A stretch of 64,000 bases of DNA from the NCBI RefSeq assembly GCF_018320785.1, contig NC_054869.1, positions 33,954,289 through 34,018,288 on the forward strand, in the 5' to 3' direction. Both the position numbers and the translations under genes were made by a program. The notes beneath the pieces are model-generated. The model saw only the letters and a list, made by a program, of their open reading frames with translations. It had not been told where the DNA came from and did no database searches. The stretch is from Cheilinus undulatus (Eukaryota; Chordata; Actinopteri; Labriformes; Labridae). Positions 36,510 through 52,416 of the stretch are shown here, piece after piece (position 1 is the first letter of the stretch; each line of letters starts with the position of its first letter).

Positions 36510-39500
36510 CTGGAGAGACAAAGAGAGAAAACAGAGGCTGTATCACTGGAACATAGAGAGCATTGCTGTCCTGTAGCCAGCTTTTGTTTATCCTGATTTA
36601 AACATCTGCATTACATCTGAACAGAGAATATGCCATAGCCTACGCAAGCAGTCTGAATATGATGAGTGTCTTTGCTCTGGGTGTGTTTTGTATTGTGTGT
36701 TTTTTGACCCTTGTTTTTGACAAAGCTCATAGTTAGAGCTCTCTAAACTCCCAGTTACGCTGCTAGCACCTTGTTACCTTGCGTAACAAGGTAACTCAGA
36801 GTTTTCCATCACATTGAAATGCTAATCCTGACTATCAGAATGATTTCCACAGATAAAAATGTATGAACATCATCTGTCATACCTACAGAAACAACTTATT
36901 ATTCCTCCATGCCCTGTTATTAATGGATAGGACAATACGAAGAACGATCTCAGACTTGAAAGTCTGGGGGGTGGACCAGAGACCAACATCCATGCCAGAA
37001 GACCACCAAATCTGGAGGAGCTTTAGAGATTCGCCAAAGAAGAATGAACTTGGACGCCTCAGGAGACGTGTCCGAGACTTAACCTGACAAGCCAAATAGA
37101 CTGTTTCATATATCCACTGCATGAATATATTTCACATTAATCTGGGAAAGCTTCCACAGAGAGTGTGGGAAGGGCAGGACTTTTCAAAAAAAATTCTTGG
37201 AAGGTGATTGGACAAACATTCTGTCATATTCATGACGGGCCAATCAGAGCGACCAGACAAAATTAAGTGGTAGGCATGTGCAGCTCCAGGAATACAATGA
37301 GGTGGGCAGGCAAACGTTGTGGAGCATTGGAGCAAAATGGAGATAAAACTCATGCAAAGGCTGATCTGGAGAAGAGTGAAAAAGTCTTCTCCACCTAGAG
37401 GAGCCTATAGTGTAGCTCTTTGTTCTTGGTTTAATAACAGAAATGTGGTTGAGGTCTAATTAATCTGCTGCTTTTCTACAACTACAGCCAAGCTAATGGC
37501 TACTGGCTTGCAGTACATCTCAACACCCCACCCCTCCACCTTAACAATCTTCTGCTGACTGCATCTTTTCCATCATGACAAGCTTTCAGTGTGGCTCCTT
37601 GCTCTTGTTTTGATAAAGAAATGATGCCCACCTCTAATTAAACTATTGCTATGCTACAGCTTCACTCAAGCTAACCACTACACAAGCTGCCATTACATAC
37701 AGACCCCTGTAACTGTCACAAACTCATGCTGCAGCAGGTTGGCAGAATTATATATTACAGAAATATATAAAGAAATGTAAATGATAAAACTGCAGCTAAA
37801 CTTAAGCTACATCAGAGCTAACTGCTAACTGCTTTATCACGGTCCTGTAGCTGAAATCACTGTGCAAAGGTCTATTGAGTACAACCCACTGGTGCTCCAG
37901 TTGTTGAAATAAACCAGATCCATTTTAGATAAAAAGATAAAAGCTTGTAATTCACTTGGTCTGGACTAATCTGCACGGGGGGGGGGGGGGACCAGAGGCA
38001 TCTGCTAAAGTAAAGACAACAGGACTCTGCAGAATCTTCTGGATCCCAGGCTACATCTGTAATCAGTATTTCTGTTATTGGAAGCATATTCTGAGCCGCC
38101 TACTTCATGGGATAGTGGCTGCTGCTGTTACACGCTGATGAACATTTTTTAATCAATATACACAGTAATGTAATGTACCAAACTGTGTCAGGGTTATTTT
38201 AAGTGAATCAGTAGGAGACTACAGTGTGGTCAGCCTGGGCATAGAGCTGCAAAATAAAGCAAGCTTAAAGAAGTGAAGCATAGCACAAGTTAACACATTA
38301 AACAAAAGCTCTGAACAAGAAATGGGATTGGACAAGAGGCAGTCCATGAGCTGATAACGAGTTTAACAGCCAAGGGATTATTAGATAGTGAATATCAGTC
38401 CTCCTCAGGTGCTCTTGTCATGTAATCAACATTACAATAAGAAAATGTTGTCTTGATTAATTAATTATTTGAATGAAAAGCAAATTAACTGCTAAAAAGG
38501 CACTCAAAGATAACAAACTGAGTTATATCTGATGCATTTTAATCATAGCTGGCATAGTGTTGTGAATTTTTCCAACACAGCACCCTGCATGGGAGTTCTG
38601 GGCAGGTTTGGGCTGTACCCGCCACAGACAGAGCAAACTGTGAGCCTAAATCCTCGGCTAAGGCGTTCTGGAGGGTTAAACATGATTCTTTTGAATTAGG
38701 CAAGACCAACAGGTACAGGAATAATGATTACCAGTGACAGGACTTTCAAGACATGGGTGTCTTTACACTAAAATCACTTGATACACGTTCCCTGCACTCA
38801 GGTGATCCCCATTTAACTAATTGTGAGATTGGCTGGACCCTTGTTTAATCAGGCCAGTCACTTTAAAGGGGTTAAATATTCCTGCAATCACTTATCTTAC
38901 ATTACATATTTTTGTTAACTGACATTACTTTTTAGAAATCTGTTTTGAATTTTACAGTGAAGAGAGTTTTTTGTTGATATTGATTTATAAAATCAGCAAA
39001 AGGGTCGAACTTTCAAGGGGGTGTATACTTGCAAATGTAAAGGGCATGAGCAGCAGCACAATCTGAGAATATTTGGATTATTTTATTTGTTAGGTCTTAT
39101 TTTTGCCTAATGAAATCATTTTTTTTTCTTTCATCATTTCTATATGCATTTTAATGTATTTTTTCTGTCTTTTAATGCTCTTAATGTTATAAATTATTCA
39201 TCTTTAACTCTTTAAACCACTCTGAAATGCTTTGGGAATGACTGGGGCTGTAGAAATAAACTTGCCTTGTCTCAACAATAAAATGTACTGTAAAAAAAAT
39301 TCATGCTGGAATAAAAATGTATGGACTAAACTCATATTTGAGAGGCTTTTTCATCAATTTAACCAATAAAAAATAAAATAGTTATTGTTTTCTATTTTTT
39401 GTCTGCTAATTCTAGAACAGTTACACAGAAGCATTTTCACACTCAGGGTTGCGCTGTAGTATTAGTATGGCTGAGTTTAACATTAGCAGAAGGCCATGCA

Positions 39501-40515
39501 AACTTTCTAACAGTCAGTCCAACAGCACACAACCCCCTCTTTCTCTGTAATATTCTATTAGATTTCATAGAAGTAGAGACAATCCTAAGTGCAATCAGTC
39601 ACAAATTTACTGAAAATCATTCTTCTACAGGAGGGACTGAGACTCACCAAGCCCAGTGAGGGAGAAACAAAGGTCAGCTACAGGGAACATCTTCGAGGTG
39701 TCAACGCCGTTCCCCCCCAGCAGCTCCACGTAGTCACCTGACCCTGAACAGCCCGACCAAACCTGTCTCTGAAAAACAAGAAACAACAAAATACTCTGAT
39801 GCTGGAGCGCAGAGAGAATAAGGAGGTCAAACAAAAAACTTTGAACTGATCATTTTTATCTGATGAAAACATACCAATACAGCCCCTGGTTTCAAAGGCA
39901 GATTTTCAACCAGGTGTGAGCCTAAGCCAACACTGCTTGCCTGTGCACTGTTTACTGAGTACACCTCAATTCTTATATTCAGAAACTAGAACAGAGTACA
40001 AGCTGAGGGATGATGTCTTTGATCCGAGTCTTGAATCCTATGCAGATGTCGGTTTAAAGATCAATCAAAGCTTAATCACTGTTAGCAGATTACTGACGGC
40101 TCTCTGATTGGTGTTAAGGCCATTCATTGTGCCTCTTATGCTCTCCACATGGACTATTTACTATCCATAGCCAAAGCAAGCTTTAACATCATAATTACTC
40201 ATAATGATAACCAGCAAACTTTGGATAAAAACACATCTGGCTGCATTTTAAATTCAACTTAGAAAAACGTCAAAGCAATATGGAGAAATATGTTGGTGAG
40301 CAGTTTTCTTAAAAATATGTCCTGGAATGAATACAGTTTATGAAGTAGCACATATCCTAGCTTGTAGGAGAAATTATAAATATTTGTGATATTTGATCAC
40401 ATTAAACTGTGTTTCAGGGATTACTTAGACCTGCTTTTACTCTGCAGGTCACACTCCCCATTCACACCCATTTCCTCCACATCCACACACTGATGAAAAA
40501 TACTCCACATGGAGT

Positions 40516-40555
<40 letters not shown>

Positions 40556-43500
40556 TGGTGGTGGTGGTGGGGCTGTAATGAAAAGTGTGTTTTTATCTTT
40601 TTTTTCTTAGTAATTAGTGTCCTTATTGAATCAAAAGCAACAAAATGAATCGGTCAACAGACTGAAATTTGCACTGTGAAATAATGCAGGTAAATTCAGT
40701 TTAACCATCGTAAAAATATTGCTCATAAATGGGGGAATTATGCTTCAAAAAACATTAAAATGCATGGATATTTGTAAAAAATGATGCAACATTTGTTGCT
40801 TGACTAGCTCCTTAAGGGGGGGCCTGTGTAATAGTTTTTCTTGGGGCCCTAGCTACGCCCCTGAGTGGGAGCAATTTGGAGTTAACTGTCTTGCTAAGAA
40901 CACAACAAGGAGCTTGGAATCCAAGTTCTGACCTCCCTACTGAGCCACAGTTAAAAAGTACCTCTATTATTAGTCCTAACTGAGGTTGAGGGCATTAGTG
41001 GTACAAGAGAACATCCTGGAAGATGTGAATATTTTGTTGGGTATTTATTAAATTGGATATCTGTGATTTGATCACATGACCTCTTCCTCCTAGAATCATT
41101 CCTGATGCACACCTTAAAAAAGTAGTTATTTTTTAAACTAAAAGTGACTCAAGAAGAGACTCAAATGACCTTATTAGATGGCAAATAATTAATCCTTGTG
41201 TTTGTGCTCAATACTCCACCACTGGGATTTTAAAGGGGACATATTTTACCCTTTTTAAGACAAGTTTATATTAGTCTCAGAGGTCCCCAATACATGCCTG
41301 TGAAGTCTGTTGCTGAAAAAACACTCCAGTATGAGATTTTTACATCTTAAAAACCCCTCCGCTTCAGCCCAGCTCAGAACGAGCTGTTTTTGTGTCTGTT
41401 GCTTTAAATGTTACTGAGCTGCCTGACTCCGCCCCTGACTCAACCCCTCTCAGGAGATGGAACTGGCTGAATGGATGTGGCTCTCCTGATCCTCCTCTCA
41501 GCTGCCAGCTGAAAAGAGGAGGGCTGAACTTTCTTCTAAGCGGGGAGAGCCAACCGAAGCTGGGGGGCGGTTCTAACTCCCCACGTGACATCATGAGGGG
41601 AAAATCTGAGAACGGCTTGTTTTAGCACACATTTTATGAAAGGTGTGTGTGTGGGGAAGGGGGTCTAATTCTTGGGGGGATTGTGGACAGGGCAGGGGCA
41701 CATGTTTTTGTATGGAAAAGCCTGAAAAAGTTTTTTTTTGCATAATATGTCCCCTTTAAATAATCAATGATAATGACAAAATAAAGAGTTAGACCCACCT
41801 ATAACAGAACCTTAAATGTGACCGTCTGTGGTTCAAAAATATATAAAAAGGCTAAAAGGGAGCTCAGTCTTCTTCTCTCCTATTTAACAGCTCGTCTTGA
41901 ATCACAGAATAAGATTACCAGCAGCTGTACATGTGCAAAACACTCTCCTTTGATATTCGATTAATTGACTCTGGAGTTTGAACAAGTTTCCTCAGCACTA
42001 AGCAGAAAAGTCAGCTTGTTATATTTGGCCCATTTTTTTTTTTCATTTTTACATAATGTCAGCACCTGGCAGCCAGTGTCAGAGCTGCTGCCAACATCTT
42101 CAGGAGTCATTGTGTTTTGTTCTGTCTTTTATCAGCATGATCCACCCCGTCTCTGCTTTTCTAACTGGATTTCATGGGATGTTTCCAATCTAAAGGTTGT
42201 ATCTGGCTTTGAACCGTTTAGATTATTTTGATTACACTTTGTACTTGAAGTATTTGTTTGATTCTGTTGCCTTTTAATCTATTTGTATTACTGTCACATG
42301 TTGGAGCTCTGCAAACAGGATTAATCTGATTCAAAATGCTTCCTGACACGAGTCAAACCTTAAAAGTGTAACTGCTGGGTGTCCAAGCATAGGCTGTATT
42401 AGTATTACTACACATGAGAACTGGGATTAGTGTTGCTTGTTATAGGAGGCTACCACATTTTATTCACAACACAGAGATTTATCTAATTTTGTACTTTTGT
42501 TTTTTCAGAAACATGGGGCCACATTGTGTTCCCGGCATATCTATATTGTTTGCATTTCCATATGCCTTTAATCTGTTTTTAAGCCTCTGACTCCTGAGGA
42601 AATATCTGTTTCTTTAGCAGCAGGTTGTTCCTTAAAGGTGTCAGTCTGTATTTGGTGCTGAGCAGATGGTGCACAATGAATTTTAAGAACAGCAGCCAAA
42701 ATGGCAGGTAAGATAATATGGTAAAGTTTGGGGTTCAACATCCAAACAATTACCTGGGACTCACTGTGAAGCTCCGTAGAAGAGAAAAAGGCAAATTCAG
42801 AGGAGAGTTCTCTGAAGGTTCCCAACAACATGGCCCCTGTCACATTGTTATATTGTCATATCTATAAGTGTTGATACAGAGCACAACACCACTAAGTGTC
42901 ACATTAGAATAACTCCCTTTGTTCAATTCTGTTAATTTGACAGGAAATCTGCCATTTGAATGTTTGATTAAAAATGGCTAAAATTTGCCAATTTTTGGTT
43001 TCATCATTGTGTACACCATGAAAACCTGTGTCACTACGAAAACCTGTGCCACTACGAAAACCTGTGTCTAACACCACTAGACAGGCTCTGACTTGGAAAC
43101 CCCCAAGGGAAGAGGAAAAAAGGCTGACAAAGAACACCTGGCGGCGGGATCTCCAGTCTGACACCAAAAGACTGGGATACACCTGGTCACAGATAGAGAA
43201 GAATGCCAGTGACCGAGAACTCTGGAGGTCCCTTGTCAACGGCCTATACCCCAGTAGGGGTGTCGGGCGAAGTTTATTGTGTAGACCCCAGTCTGGGGTG
43301 TTGATCTCATCCACATGAAAATTGTTTTAGAGTAAGAAGAGATATGACCAAAAAAAAAAAAAAAAAAAAACCCAGACAAACAAACAAAAATACTTTTTTG
43401 GTTTGTGTACTAAACTCAAAAGGGTGTAGTCATGGTGGCCTGTCATGATGTCTAAAACCCAGTTAGTTTTTGAAGGGACATATTTTACCCTTTAAAGACA

Positions 43501-46500
43501 AGTTTATATTTGTCTCAGAGGTCCCCAATACATGCCTGTGAAGTTTGTTGCTGAAAAAACACTTCAGCATGAGACTTCTGTATGTCTAAAAACCCCTCTG
43601 TTTCAGCCCAGCTCAGAATGAGCTGTTTCTGTGTCTGTAGCTTTAAATGTTAATGAGCTGTCTGACACCGCCCCTCTTAGGATATGGATGTGGCTGAATG
43701 GATGTGGCTCTCCTGATCCTCCTCTCAGCTGCCAGCTGAGAGGAGGATCAGGAGAGGAGGGTGGAACTTTCTTCCAAGCAGGGAGGGCCAACCAAACCTG
43801 GGGGCGGTGCTAACTCCACACATGACATCATGAGGGGAAAATGTGAGAACAGTTTGTTTCAGCACACATTTTCTGAAAGGTGGAGAAAGAGAGGGAGGAA
43901 GGGAATGGATTTTTCTGGTACTTGGGGGATTGTGGACAGGCCAGGGGCACATATGTTAATGTTAGAAAAGCCTGAAAACGTGTATAGTAAGTCCCCTTTA
44001 AGCCTGATTACAAAGGTCCATTTTAGATTAACTTACCTTTAGATTAATTTAAAGTTGTTCTACTGCAGAGAGTGGAAAAAAAATCTTTGGTATTTAGACA
44101 AAACTCAAAGGGCTTCGTTGTGACAGCTTGATAAAGTTTGATGTCTCACCATAAAACAGGAAGTTTTTGTAACTTTTACATGCTGGCTCTAAATGCAGCA
44201 GGTCTTGTCCACATGAAGGGAAGTAATCAAGTGTGTACAAGTGTCCCAATCGAAACTCACTTTTACATGCTGTGAAGATGCTATGTAAAGAGCAGTTCAT
44301 CCTTTACTGTGCAAGCTAAGCAGATTACTCTGAATGAAATAAACACTGATGTTTTTGACACACAAGATTATTGGCCATTCCTTTGCAAGACAATTAGATT
44401 TTTAAAGTTGCCTCATTAACACAAACTAAGTCTAATCCTTAACTGCCAACGTTGGTAGTAACCATTGAGCAACTGTGTGTGTGTGTGTAAGCCTGTCAAA
44501 AGTCCAGTTAGCAATGTCAACACCATCACAAAGTGTGATGTTACAAACCAGAAACTCTGCTTTCTCTGTCCACACAGAAACACTGTTAATGATCTTTCTA
44601 AAAATCCTCAGCCTGAAAGAAGCTATTCACAAGTCTGTAGACTTTTAACTCACCCATGGCAACTGGTTGATAAATGAAAACATATGTGTACATTTATAAA
44701 GCACAGATTAGCTGGTCATCAGTAATCATGCCCAGTTTAGATTAAGTTGCAGAGGTATTAATGTATATATAAATGAATATTTAAGCACTGGCACAAGATG
44801 GAGTAATGATGCACTAAATATCGCCAGTGGTTTGATTTTGTCATGGGAACAAGGCCACAGACTGAGTGCCAAAGATAATAACAGCTAAGATATTCAGAAC
44901 AACACCTTAAGCTCATATCTATCAACACTTGAGCTCTCGTGGACAGCTTCTTCTTTACTAACTGCTGTGTAACGATTGATCAGTTGTGAAAGGTTTACTA
45001 GTTAGAAGCTGTAATATTTAATACGTTGTTTTGCTCATGAGGTTTGAATTGAAGCCTGAAGCCCCTCCAGAACCATCAAACACCACACACACGTTTCCAC
45101 TTTGTCCTAATGAGATGTTTTCCTTGAAGTCTAGCTAGACTGTGTTGCACCTGTCAGAGCAGGATCTTTCCAAACACCAGTGTGGGTCTGAGAAACATTT
45201 GCCAAGCAGAACATTGATTTTGGACGACTCTTCACTGCCCTGATTTGTTTTTCATGACAATACTGTCTGGAGTTCATGGCCAGGTTTTTAGTTTTTCCAG
45301 TATGTGATCTCTAAAATATCAAAGCAATGGAAAAATATATCTAAAAAAGGGGTGAGCTTTTCTAAGAAATGTATCAGGGTATTGATAAAACTGACATGTT
45401 CATACAGCACAATGAAAACATGGAACTGTTGATACAGGGACTGGAAACTGGAGACAGCTAGCCTGGCTCCCTCCATGACTACAAAGATATCTTAATACTT
45501 TATTGGGCTCTGCTCTTTGTATCCTTAGCTTAGTTGTAGAGGTCCACATTGTTGCGATGCCTCTTAGTAGCTACATGTAGCATGCAAACATCTCCATCTT
45601 CTTATTGAAGAGGGCAAAGAGATTATTAACGTCTATCTTTAAAGCTGCTGGCAGCAGGAATGGAACTGAAAAAAATGTCTACATTTTTACCTCTCACCAA
45701 AGGGATCAGTTATAAAAGTACTTTTTCCATGTAGCAAAGAATGGTTAAAAAGGTCTGGTGTGGTTTCTATGGTAATGCAACTGATGGAAATCATATGGGA
45801 CAGGTAAAGATGCAGCCCACTGACCTCAACTTTTTACCTTTAACCTCCAAAATCTACTCCCATATTGGAGTGAGGTCTTGGCTTTGAGTCGACCATAGAG
45901 CATTCAATTTATGCTTTGGGTCATTGTCTTACTGAAAAATAAATCTTCTCCCAAAGCTGTAGTTCTCTTGCAGACTGATTAAGATTGTCCTCCAGGATTT
46001 TTCTATATTCTGCTGCTTTCATGTTATCCTCTACCTTTACAAGTCTCCCAAGGCTGGCTGACGAGAAGCATCCCAACAGCATGATGCTGCCACCACCGTG
46101 TTTCACAGTGAAGATGGTGTCTTTGTGGTGATGTGCAGTTTTTGGGAGTCTGTTTAAAACAAAGCTTCTTGTCCAATGGCCAAAAAGCAACATTGTTGTC
46201 TCATCAGACTAAAGAACTTTCTTCCACCTGACCATGGAGTCTCCCACATGCCTTTTGGTTTACTCTAGTTGAGATTTGTTCTGAGTCTCCTTCAACAGTG
46301 GCTTTTTCTTTACCACTCTGCCATAAAGCTTTGACTGGTGAAGAACCTGGTCAACAGTTGTTGTATGCAGAGTCTCTAAGCAGATTTACACATGTGCCAT
46401 ATTCCTTCCACGTCTTGATGATGGATTTAAATAAACTCCGGGGGATGTTCAGTGCCTTAGAATTTTTTTAGTATCAATCCCCCGACTTATACTTTTCAAT

Positions 46501-49500
46501 AACCTTTTATTCTGAGTTGCTTGGAGTGTTCTTTTGTCTTTATAGTGTTATGGTAGCCATGAGTACTGATTCAGTAGTGACTGGACCTTTGAGACATGGG
46601 TGTATTTCTACTACAATCCCTAGATGCACATTCACTGCTGGACTTCTGTTGAATTAGGTCTGTCACTTTAAAGAGAGTGAAAATGTATGTAGTCACTTAA
46701 TCTACACAACATACTTTCATTTAATTGACATTACTTTGTAGAAATCTGTTTTCAAGTTGACATCCTAGAGGTTTTCTGTAAAATTATTACTAACAAAAAG
46801 CCAAATTTTATTGACAATGATTGATTTATAAAATCAATAAATGGGTAAAACATCCAAGGGGGGTTAAATACTTTTATAGGCACTGTAAAACTTTCACAAC
46901 AGGTCAACGTGAGGTTCATTACCCTGGACTTTTAACCACGGAAATCAGTTCATCCTTAAGTCAGAGGAGATATTTGTTCTAAATTTTAAAAAATCTCTCA
47001 AAACATCTTTAAGATTTTGCGTTTAAAAGCACAGAATTCACCTGAAGGTAGACAACTAAAAATATCATGCCTCTGTCTTTAACAAAGCTGCTGTAGAGGC
47101 ATTTAAATGAGGAATTTTCATAAACCTGTAATAATCCAGATTAAAACAGAAACTACAGCATGATAATAGAAGTGTGCTTCCATTTTTTTTTTCACATAAA
47201 TCGACTTAAAATGTTGTTGTTCATTTTTAGGGGAAGTTTTGGAGCAGAAAACTGCAGCAGCCAAACCAAATGAAAACATTACACTGGCAGCATTTCTGAG
47301 GTCTGGACTTTTTTCTGATTAGAGCTCCTGCTTTGGCGTACAGAATTAGGAGGCTGACTGATCTTCATGTTAAACTCAGATACAGTTTTTTAAGGATGTA
47401 ATGACATAAAGCCTCATAGATATAATTTATCTGCTACTTAATATATCTGCCATAATGTGGATAAAATTACAATTTGCACCATAATGGTTAAACTGGGAGG
47501 TCTTTGTCTTGTCTTTATCCTGCTGCTGTACAATCTCTGTTTGTTAGATTAGGGAGGAATGTGGCTGCTTTCATAGGGAATGAAAGTTGTAATATGTCTC
47601 ACCTGTGGGCTGAGCTCATTGCTTTTAGCCTGGCCGAGGCTCAGCTCCGTCAGGCGGATCTCAACTGGGTAGATGATGGAGAAGCTGCAGTTCCTGCGCT
47701 GGTGCGGCATCACCATGGTGAAGCTGCCCTCTGGACTCTGAGACATGATGTTACAAGCTTTACCCACACACACACAAACACACACACACATACGGAGGGA
47801 GAGGGAGAGGTTTCAAATTAACAGTTCCCCATCAGCAGAGAAACTCATTACTGACACCTCATGTCACAAATTGGACATAATCAAGGCTGACTGCTGGGAG
47901 GGGACACAATTAGGGCCAAATGTGGAAATCCAATCCCAGCTCTGATGGCAGAGATAAGAATAATGAAATTTGAATTGATAACAGTGTGGCAGACTAGACA
48001 GGCACCAACAGGAGTCGGAACACTTTACTCCTGCAGGCATGTTGTTCATTTGGAGACGTTTGGGTGGTAAAGAAGAGTGCTGATCAGAATCAAATCAGGG
48101 TGCTGAGGAGGAGAAAATATGGAGTGCTCCTTATTTGAAAGTACAGACTTTCTTTGTTGTAACAATGCTACTTGACAAATAAATCTTATACCGTTGGAAA
48201 GCCTGTTTATTTTCCTTTTAAATGGTGCCGCATTTATAAGGAACATGCAATTGTGGGATGAGCTGCAGAGCTGAGTATGTGGGTTGAGCCCATGAAAAAT
48301 GAGCTAAATCTTCTTTACCAATGCCTAACAGCTTATAGTGCCATTGACTCCCATTTCATTTTTGTGCTAGTTTTTTGTATATTACATAAGCAGAGTTGTA
48401 GGTCAGAAAGAAGGGGAGTAGTGTTTTTGTTGTTCATTTTGTTTTGGGGGTTTTGAGATTTTTAGAAATGTTTAAGGCAAGGGCTAACCATGGGGCCATT
48501 TGACCTTGACGTTTCACCTCTAAAATCAAGTGAGTTTATCCTTGAGTTAGAGTGGACAACTGTGCAAAATTAAAAAAAAAAAAACTCAAACCATTTCCTA
48601 GATATCATGTCCACAAGGAAGAAATGAACGCCCAATAACCTTGACCTTTGTCCTCCTCAATCTAAGAGTAAGGTTACAGAGGTGGGTGAACCCAAAGTCC
48701 ATTCATTCCTATGGGAATCCCTGCGCCTATGAAACTCCTCCTTGCCGTTAAATTTTCATCTGGATTCTGCCTCGAGTACGCTGAAAAAAACTTAACATTT
48801 GTGTCGGATTTTGCAGAGACCATGTGGGGAGGAGTGGCAGCAAGCTAGCTTAGCGAGCAAGCTGCTAACCAGCTAGCTGAAAAGAGGGAGTCATACACTC
48901 AGCTGGATATGAAATACTGTCCACTTTAACATCAAATCTAACATGTTTTATCAGATGATATTAAGTGCTGTCACATTGTTTTGGCAGTTTTAAATATATT
49001 TATCCATTTAAGAGAAAAGATTGAAGGTGTTATTAAATTAAAATAAACAGGTTAGTTAACATACAAAAGGAAATGTTAATGTCTTTATGAGTTAGCTTGG
49101 CTTTTTTGGCTGTTCAAAAATACTTTTTAAAAAATATTTCTAAAATCTGCTATGTTCCTGGAGGGCCAACTTCTTCACTTATGTCTTGACATGCAATGTT
49201 TGTCCTGTTTTACTTCCCAAATTCATATTCGAAGTTGCAGAATGGATGATAAACTGACATAATTATCCTCTTCCCATGGCTACAAGAAGTTTTATCAGGT
49301 TTCCAGCCAACTCTTAAAAAGTGCACCTCCTGTCGACAGATCCACAAGGAGGCATCATATGTATCTGTATATTTATGTTATATGGACATGGAAATTAGGA
49401 GTAAATCATAGAAAATACTTTATCTACTTATCTAAAAATGTTTTTGTTCCTTCTTTATCCTCCATCCCTCTACTGCAGCCCAGAGTTATGCGGTCCTTTA

Positions 49501-52334
49501 TGCAGTTTTAAATCATCTGTTGCTCCTGCAGCCAACAGTCAATATTTGAGTAAAGCCTCACACATTGTCAGGAGATTTATGTTGTTTTCCTGCAAATAAT
49601 CCTTTTAAACTCATCCTTGTTGTGTGCTGGAGACCTTTCTTTGCCTATCTTTGTCACATTCTCACTGTGATTGTTGTATTGCTTGACACAGTGTTAACAC
49701 AGTGTGTTTGTCAGGCAGATGGAAAACAGGTGCATGCCTCCCATTCTTTCTCAACCTGTCTCTTTCAGCCTTGATTAAGAGTCAACCAGTAAGAACAGAT
49801 GCAAGAACATGGGACTAACACTTCCTTTAAAACACACCAGTCTGGTTTAAATGCAAGTCCTTGGTCCTTGTTTACATTTTGATATTTTATTTGTTCAGTT
49901 AAGCTTCTTTTTACTTTACTTAGTAGTCAAGTGAAATGAAGGACGTGCAGCAGGACTCACGGAAAGGGTTGTGTAACTTTTTGACCGTGAGGGTGAAACC
50001 GGCCTCAGGATTTTGGATGCGGAAGAAGACCATGGCGACGTTCTGCGAGGAGCGGCTGCTGGCTCCCGCTGCTGTGGAAGAGCAGTAGTCTGTGTAGCGC
50101 TGGTGCAGAGGGAGCGGGTGGTCCTGCCTGCTGGGGAACTTCTCCCCCTTTAGAACCCAGCCATCAAACATCTGGAGGTCAAAGATGCATGATACAGATC
50201 AAAGTATGCATGGATTTCATCTCTAAAATATACAACATAAACAAAGTCAGAGTTTATGTATGTTAATAATTCATGTTTTTACTCATAACATTTTTCTGAT
50301 GTCTTGTGGGAAAGCAAGCATGAATAAAAAAGTGAATCCTACCAAGAACTAATTTAGAAATACAAATATACACTTGCTGCTGGGGTGAAGTTAGATCACT
50401 ATACTGCAAAAACATCCACCTTTCCATGTGCATTTGTCTAATTTCTGGTCAAATATCTCATTACACTTTACATAAGCCACGTGCAACCTGACTACATAAA
50501 TGTCTTATTTCAAGAAATGAAAAATGAAAAAAGGCACTTGATTTCTCAAAACTACTGAAATATCTACCAGAGCTACATTAAATTATCGTCTGATATCGAG
50601 ACAAATAAATAAAAATGGTATTTTTTACAACTGTAAAGAGACTAGTCTTGTCATAGCAGCCACCATCACAGACCCAACATGCTTATCAGTGCTGTGGAAA
50701 AGCTAGATGTTATGTGAAAGTCTGTTAGATAAGGAAATGCTACCTAAAGCTCCTGCTCTGTTGCTGTATGTCTTTCATGTTTTTGCAGCCTACTTGTGAT
50801 TGACCATGATTATTCTCTGCCATCACATGACTTTACCCAAGCACACGCTGTTACTCCATCCCCCCTCAGACCCCGACTCAAGTTACATTGTGGCTCCACT
50901 ACACTTTTCCAAGTCAAGTAGAGATGTAACCTTAGCTCTGCCTGCATCATCTGCATACTTTTTATTTTGTCCATTCAATAAGATCTAATCTCCATAAGAT
51001 GCAACCACTAAACCACAATTTGCATTTTAAGGATAAATTTAACATAAGAGGGAGAAAAGCAGTTAAAAGTGTCCTTCCTGATTAAGGGAATATCCCATCA
51101 ATCTTCACTTTGCAAGGTAGAACTATAGTGGTAGTTTCAAACTCCAAGTATTTGGGTTTTCTAATTGAATATGAGCTTTCGTTCAAAACCATTCCATTCC
51201 GTGTTCTATAGCACTTATCTCATTTGGGTTTTTTTGGGGGGGCTGGAGCCTATCCCAGCTGTCATTGGGCAAGAGGCGGGGTACACCCTGGACTGGTCGC
51301 AAGTCAATCACAGGGCTGACATATAGAGACAGACAACCAGGCACGCTCACACCTACGGCCAATTTATTATTATTATTAATTTAGAGTGATCAATTAACCT
51401 AACGAGCATGTCTTTGGTGGTGGGAGGAAGCCAGAGTACCCGGAGAGAACCCATGCATGCAGGGAGAACATGCAAACTTTGCACAGAAAGGCTCTTTGAA
51501 CCAGGGACCTTCTTGCTGTGAGGCAACAGCGCTAGCTTCTGAACTGCCATGCAGCCATTCGTTCAAAACACATATTGCAAAATTTCGTTGGCAAAGTTGG
51601 GCTTATGTGAAAAAACTAAATCCCGCTTCTTTCTCAGAGGTCTTAAACATCTTGTATCTGCAACCTCTCTACAATTGCTTGATTATGGTGATGTGTATGT
51701 GGGCGCTTCAAATGTCTTTGAATACTGACTGTGCTCTATCTTGGTCATTGGTTGTCCCCTTACTCATCACTGTGAACTCTACATTAAATCTGACAGGCCT
51801 TCCTTGAGTATTTGTAGATATACTCACCAGCTGACTCTGATTTACAAGGCTCTTCTAGGCTTAGTTCCCTCATTATGAATAACTAAAGCCACTACACTTG
51901 AGTTCAAGTGACATTATCAATCAGCTTGTTCCTTGTGTTAGGACTGAACTGGGGAAAAGAGTGTTCAGTTTTGCTGCCCTCAATGCATGGAATAATTTTC
52001 AAACTGAGTTGAAACTGTCAGAACTCATTTCACTCATTAAGAACTCAGAACTCATTAAGCCTTTTATTCTATCTTAATGAGACAACAGGAGACTATTGAA
52101 CAATGCCTGTGTTTTTGAATTGTTACTTGCCCCTCAATTCCTGCCCTTTAATTGCAAATCAGCTTTGCACTCTAAATTATTGCTTGTTTTTACCTATTGT
52201 TTGTATTTTGTCTCCTGAATGTTATTATCTATTACTTTGGTGCTGCTGACCTCTTGGCCTGGTCACCCTTGTAAAAGAGATCTCAATCTCAACAGGTCTT
52301 CGTCTGGTTAAATAAAGGTTAAATTGTAAAAAAG

Positions 52335-52416
<82 letters not shown>

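Noticed and set aside
36768..36795. Two alternative overlapping hairpins (ACCTTGTTAC/GTAACAAGGT and GTTACCTTG/CAAGGTAAC)
   Set aside because: Short stems in non-coding DNA upstream of the crhbp last exon; likely a chance of a local repeated motif, with no other support for a switch.
36863..37087. 74-residue frame with RTIRRTISDLK and a basic end
   Set aside because: It weakly resembles transposase-like text but overlaps a dispersed non-coding repeat, and no domain could be named.
51457..51807. 116-residue plus-strand frame
   Set aside because: It lies across a dispersed repeat and a decayed LINE tail; the real LINE frame is another one with many stops.
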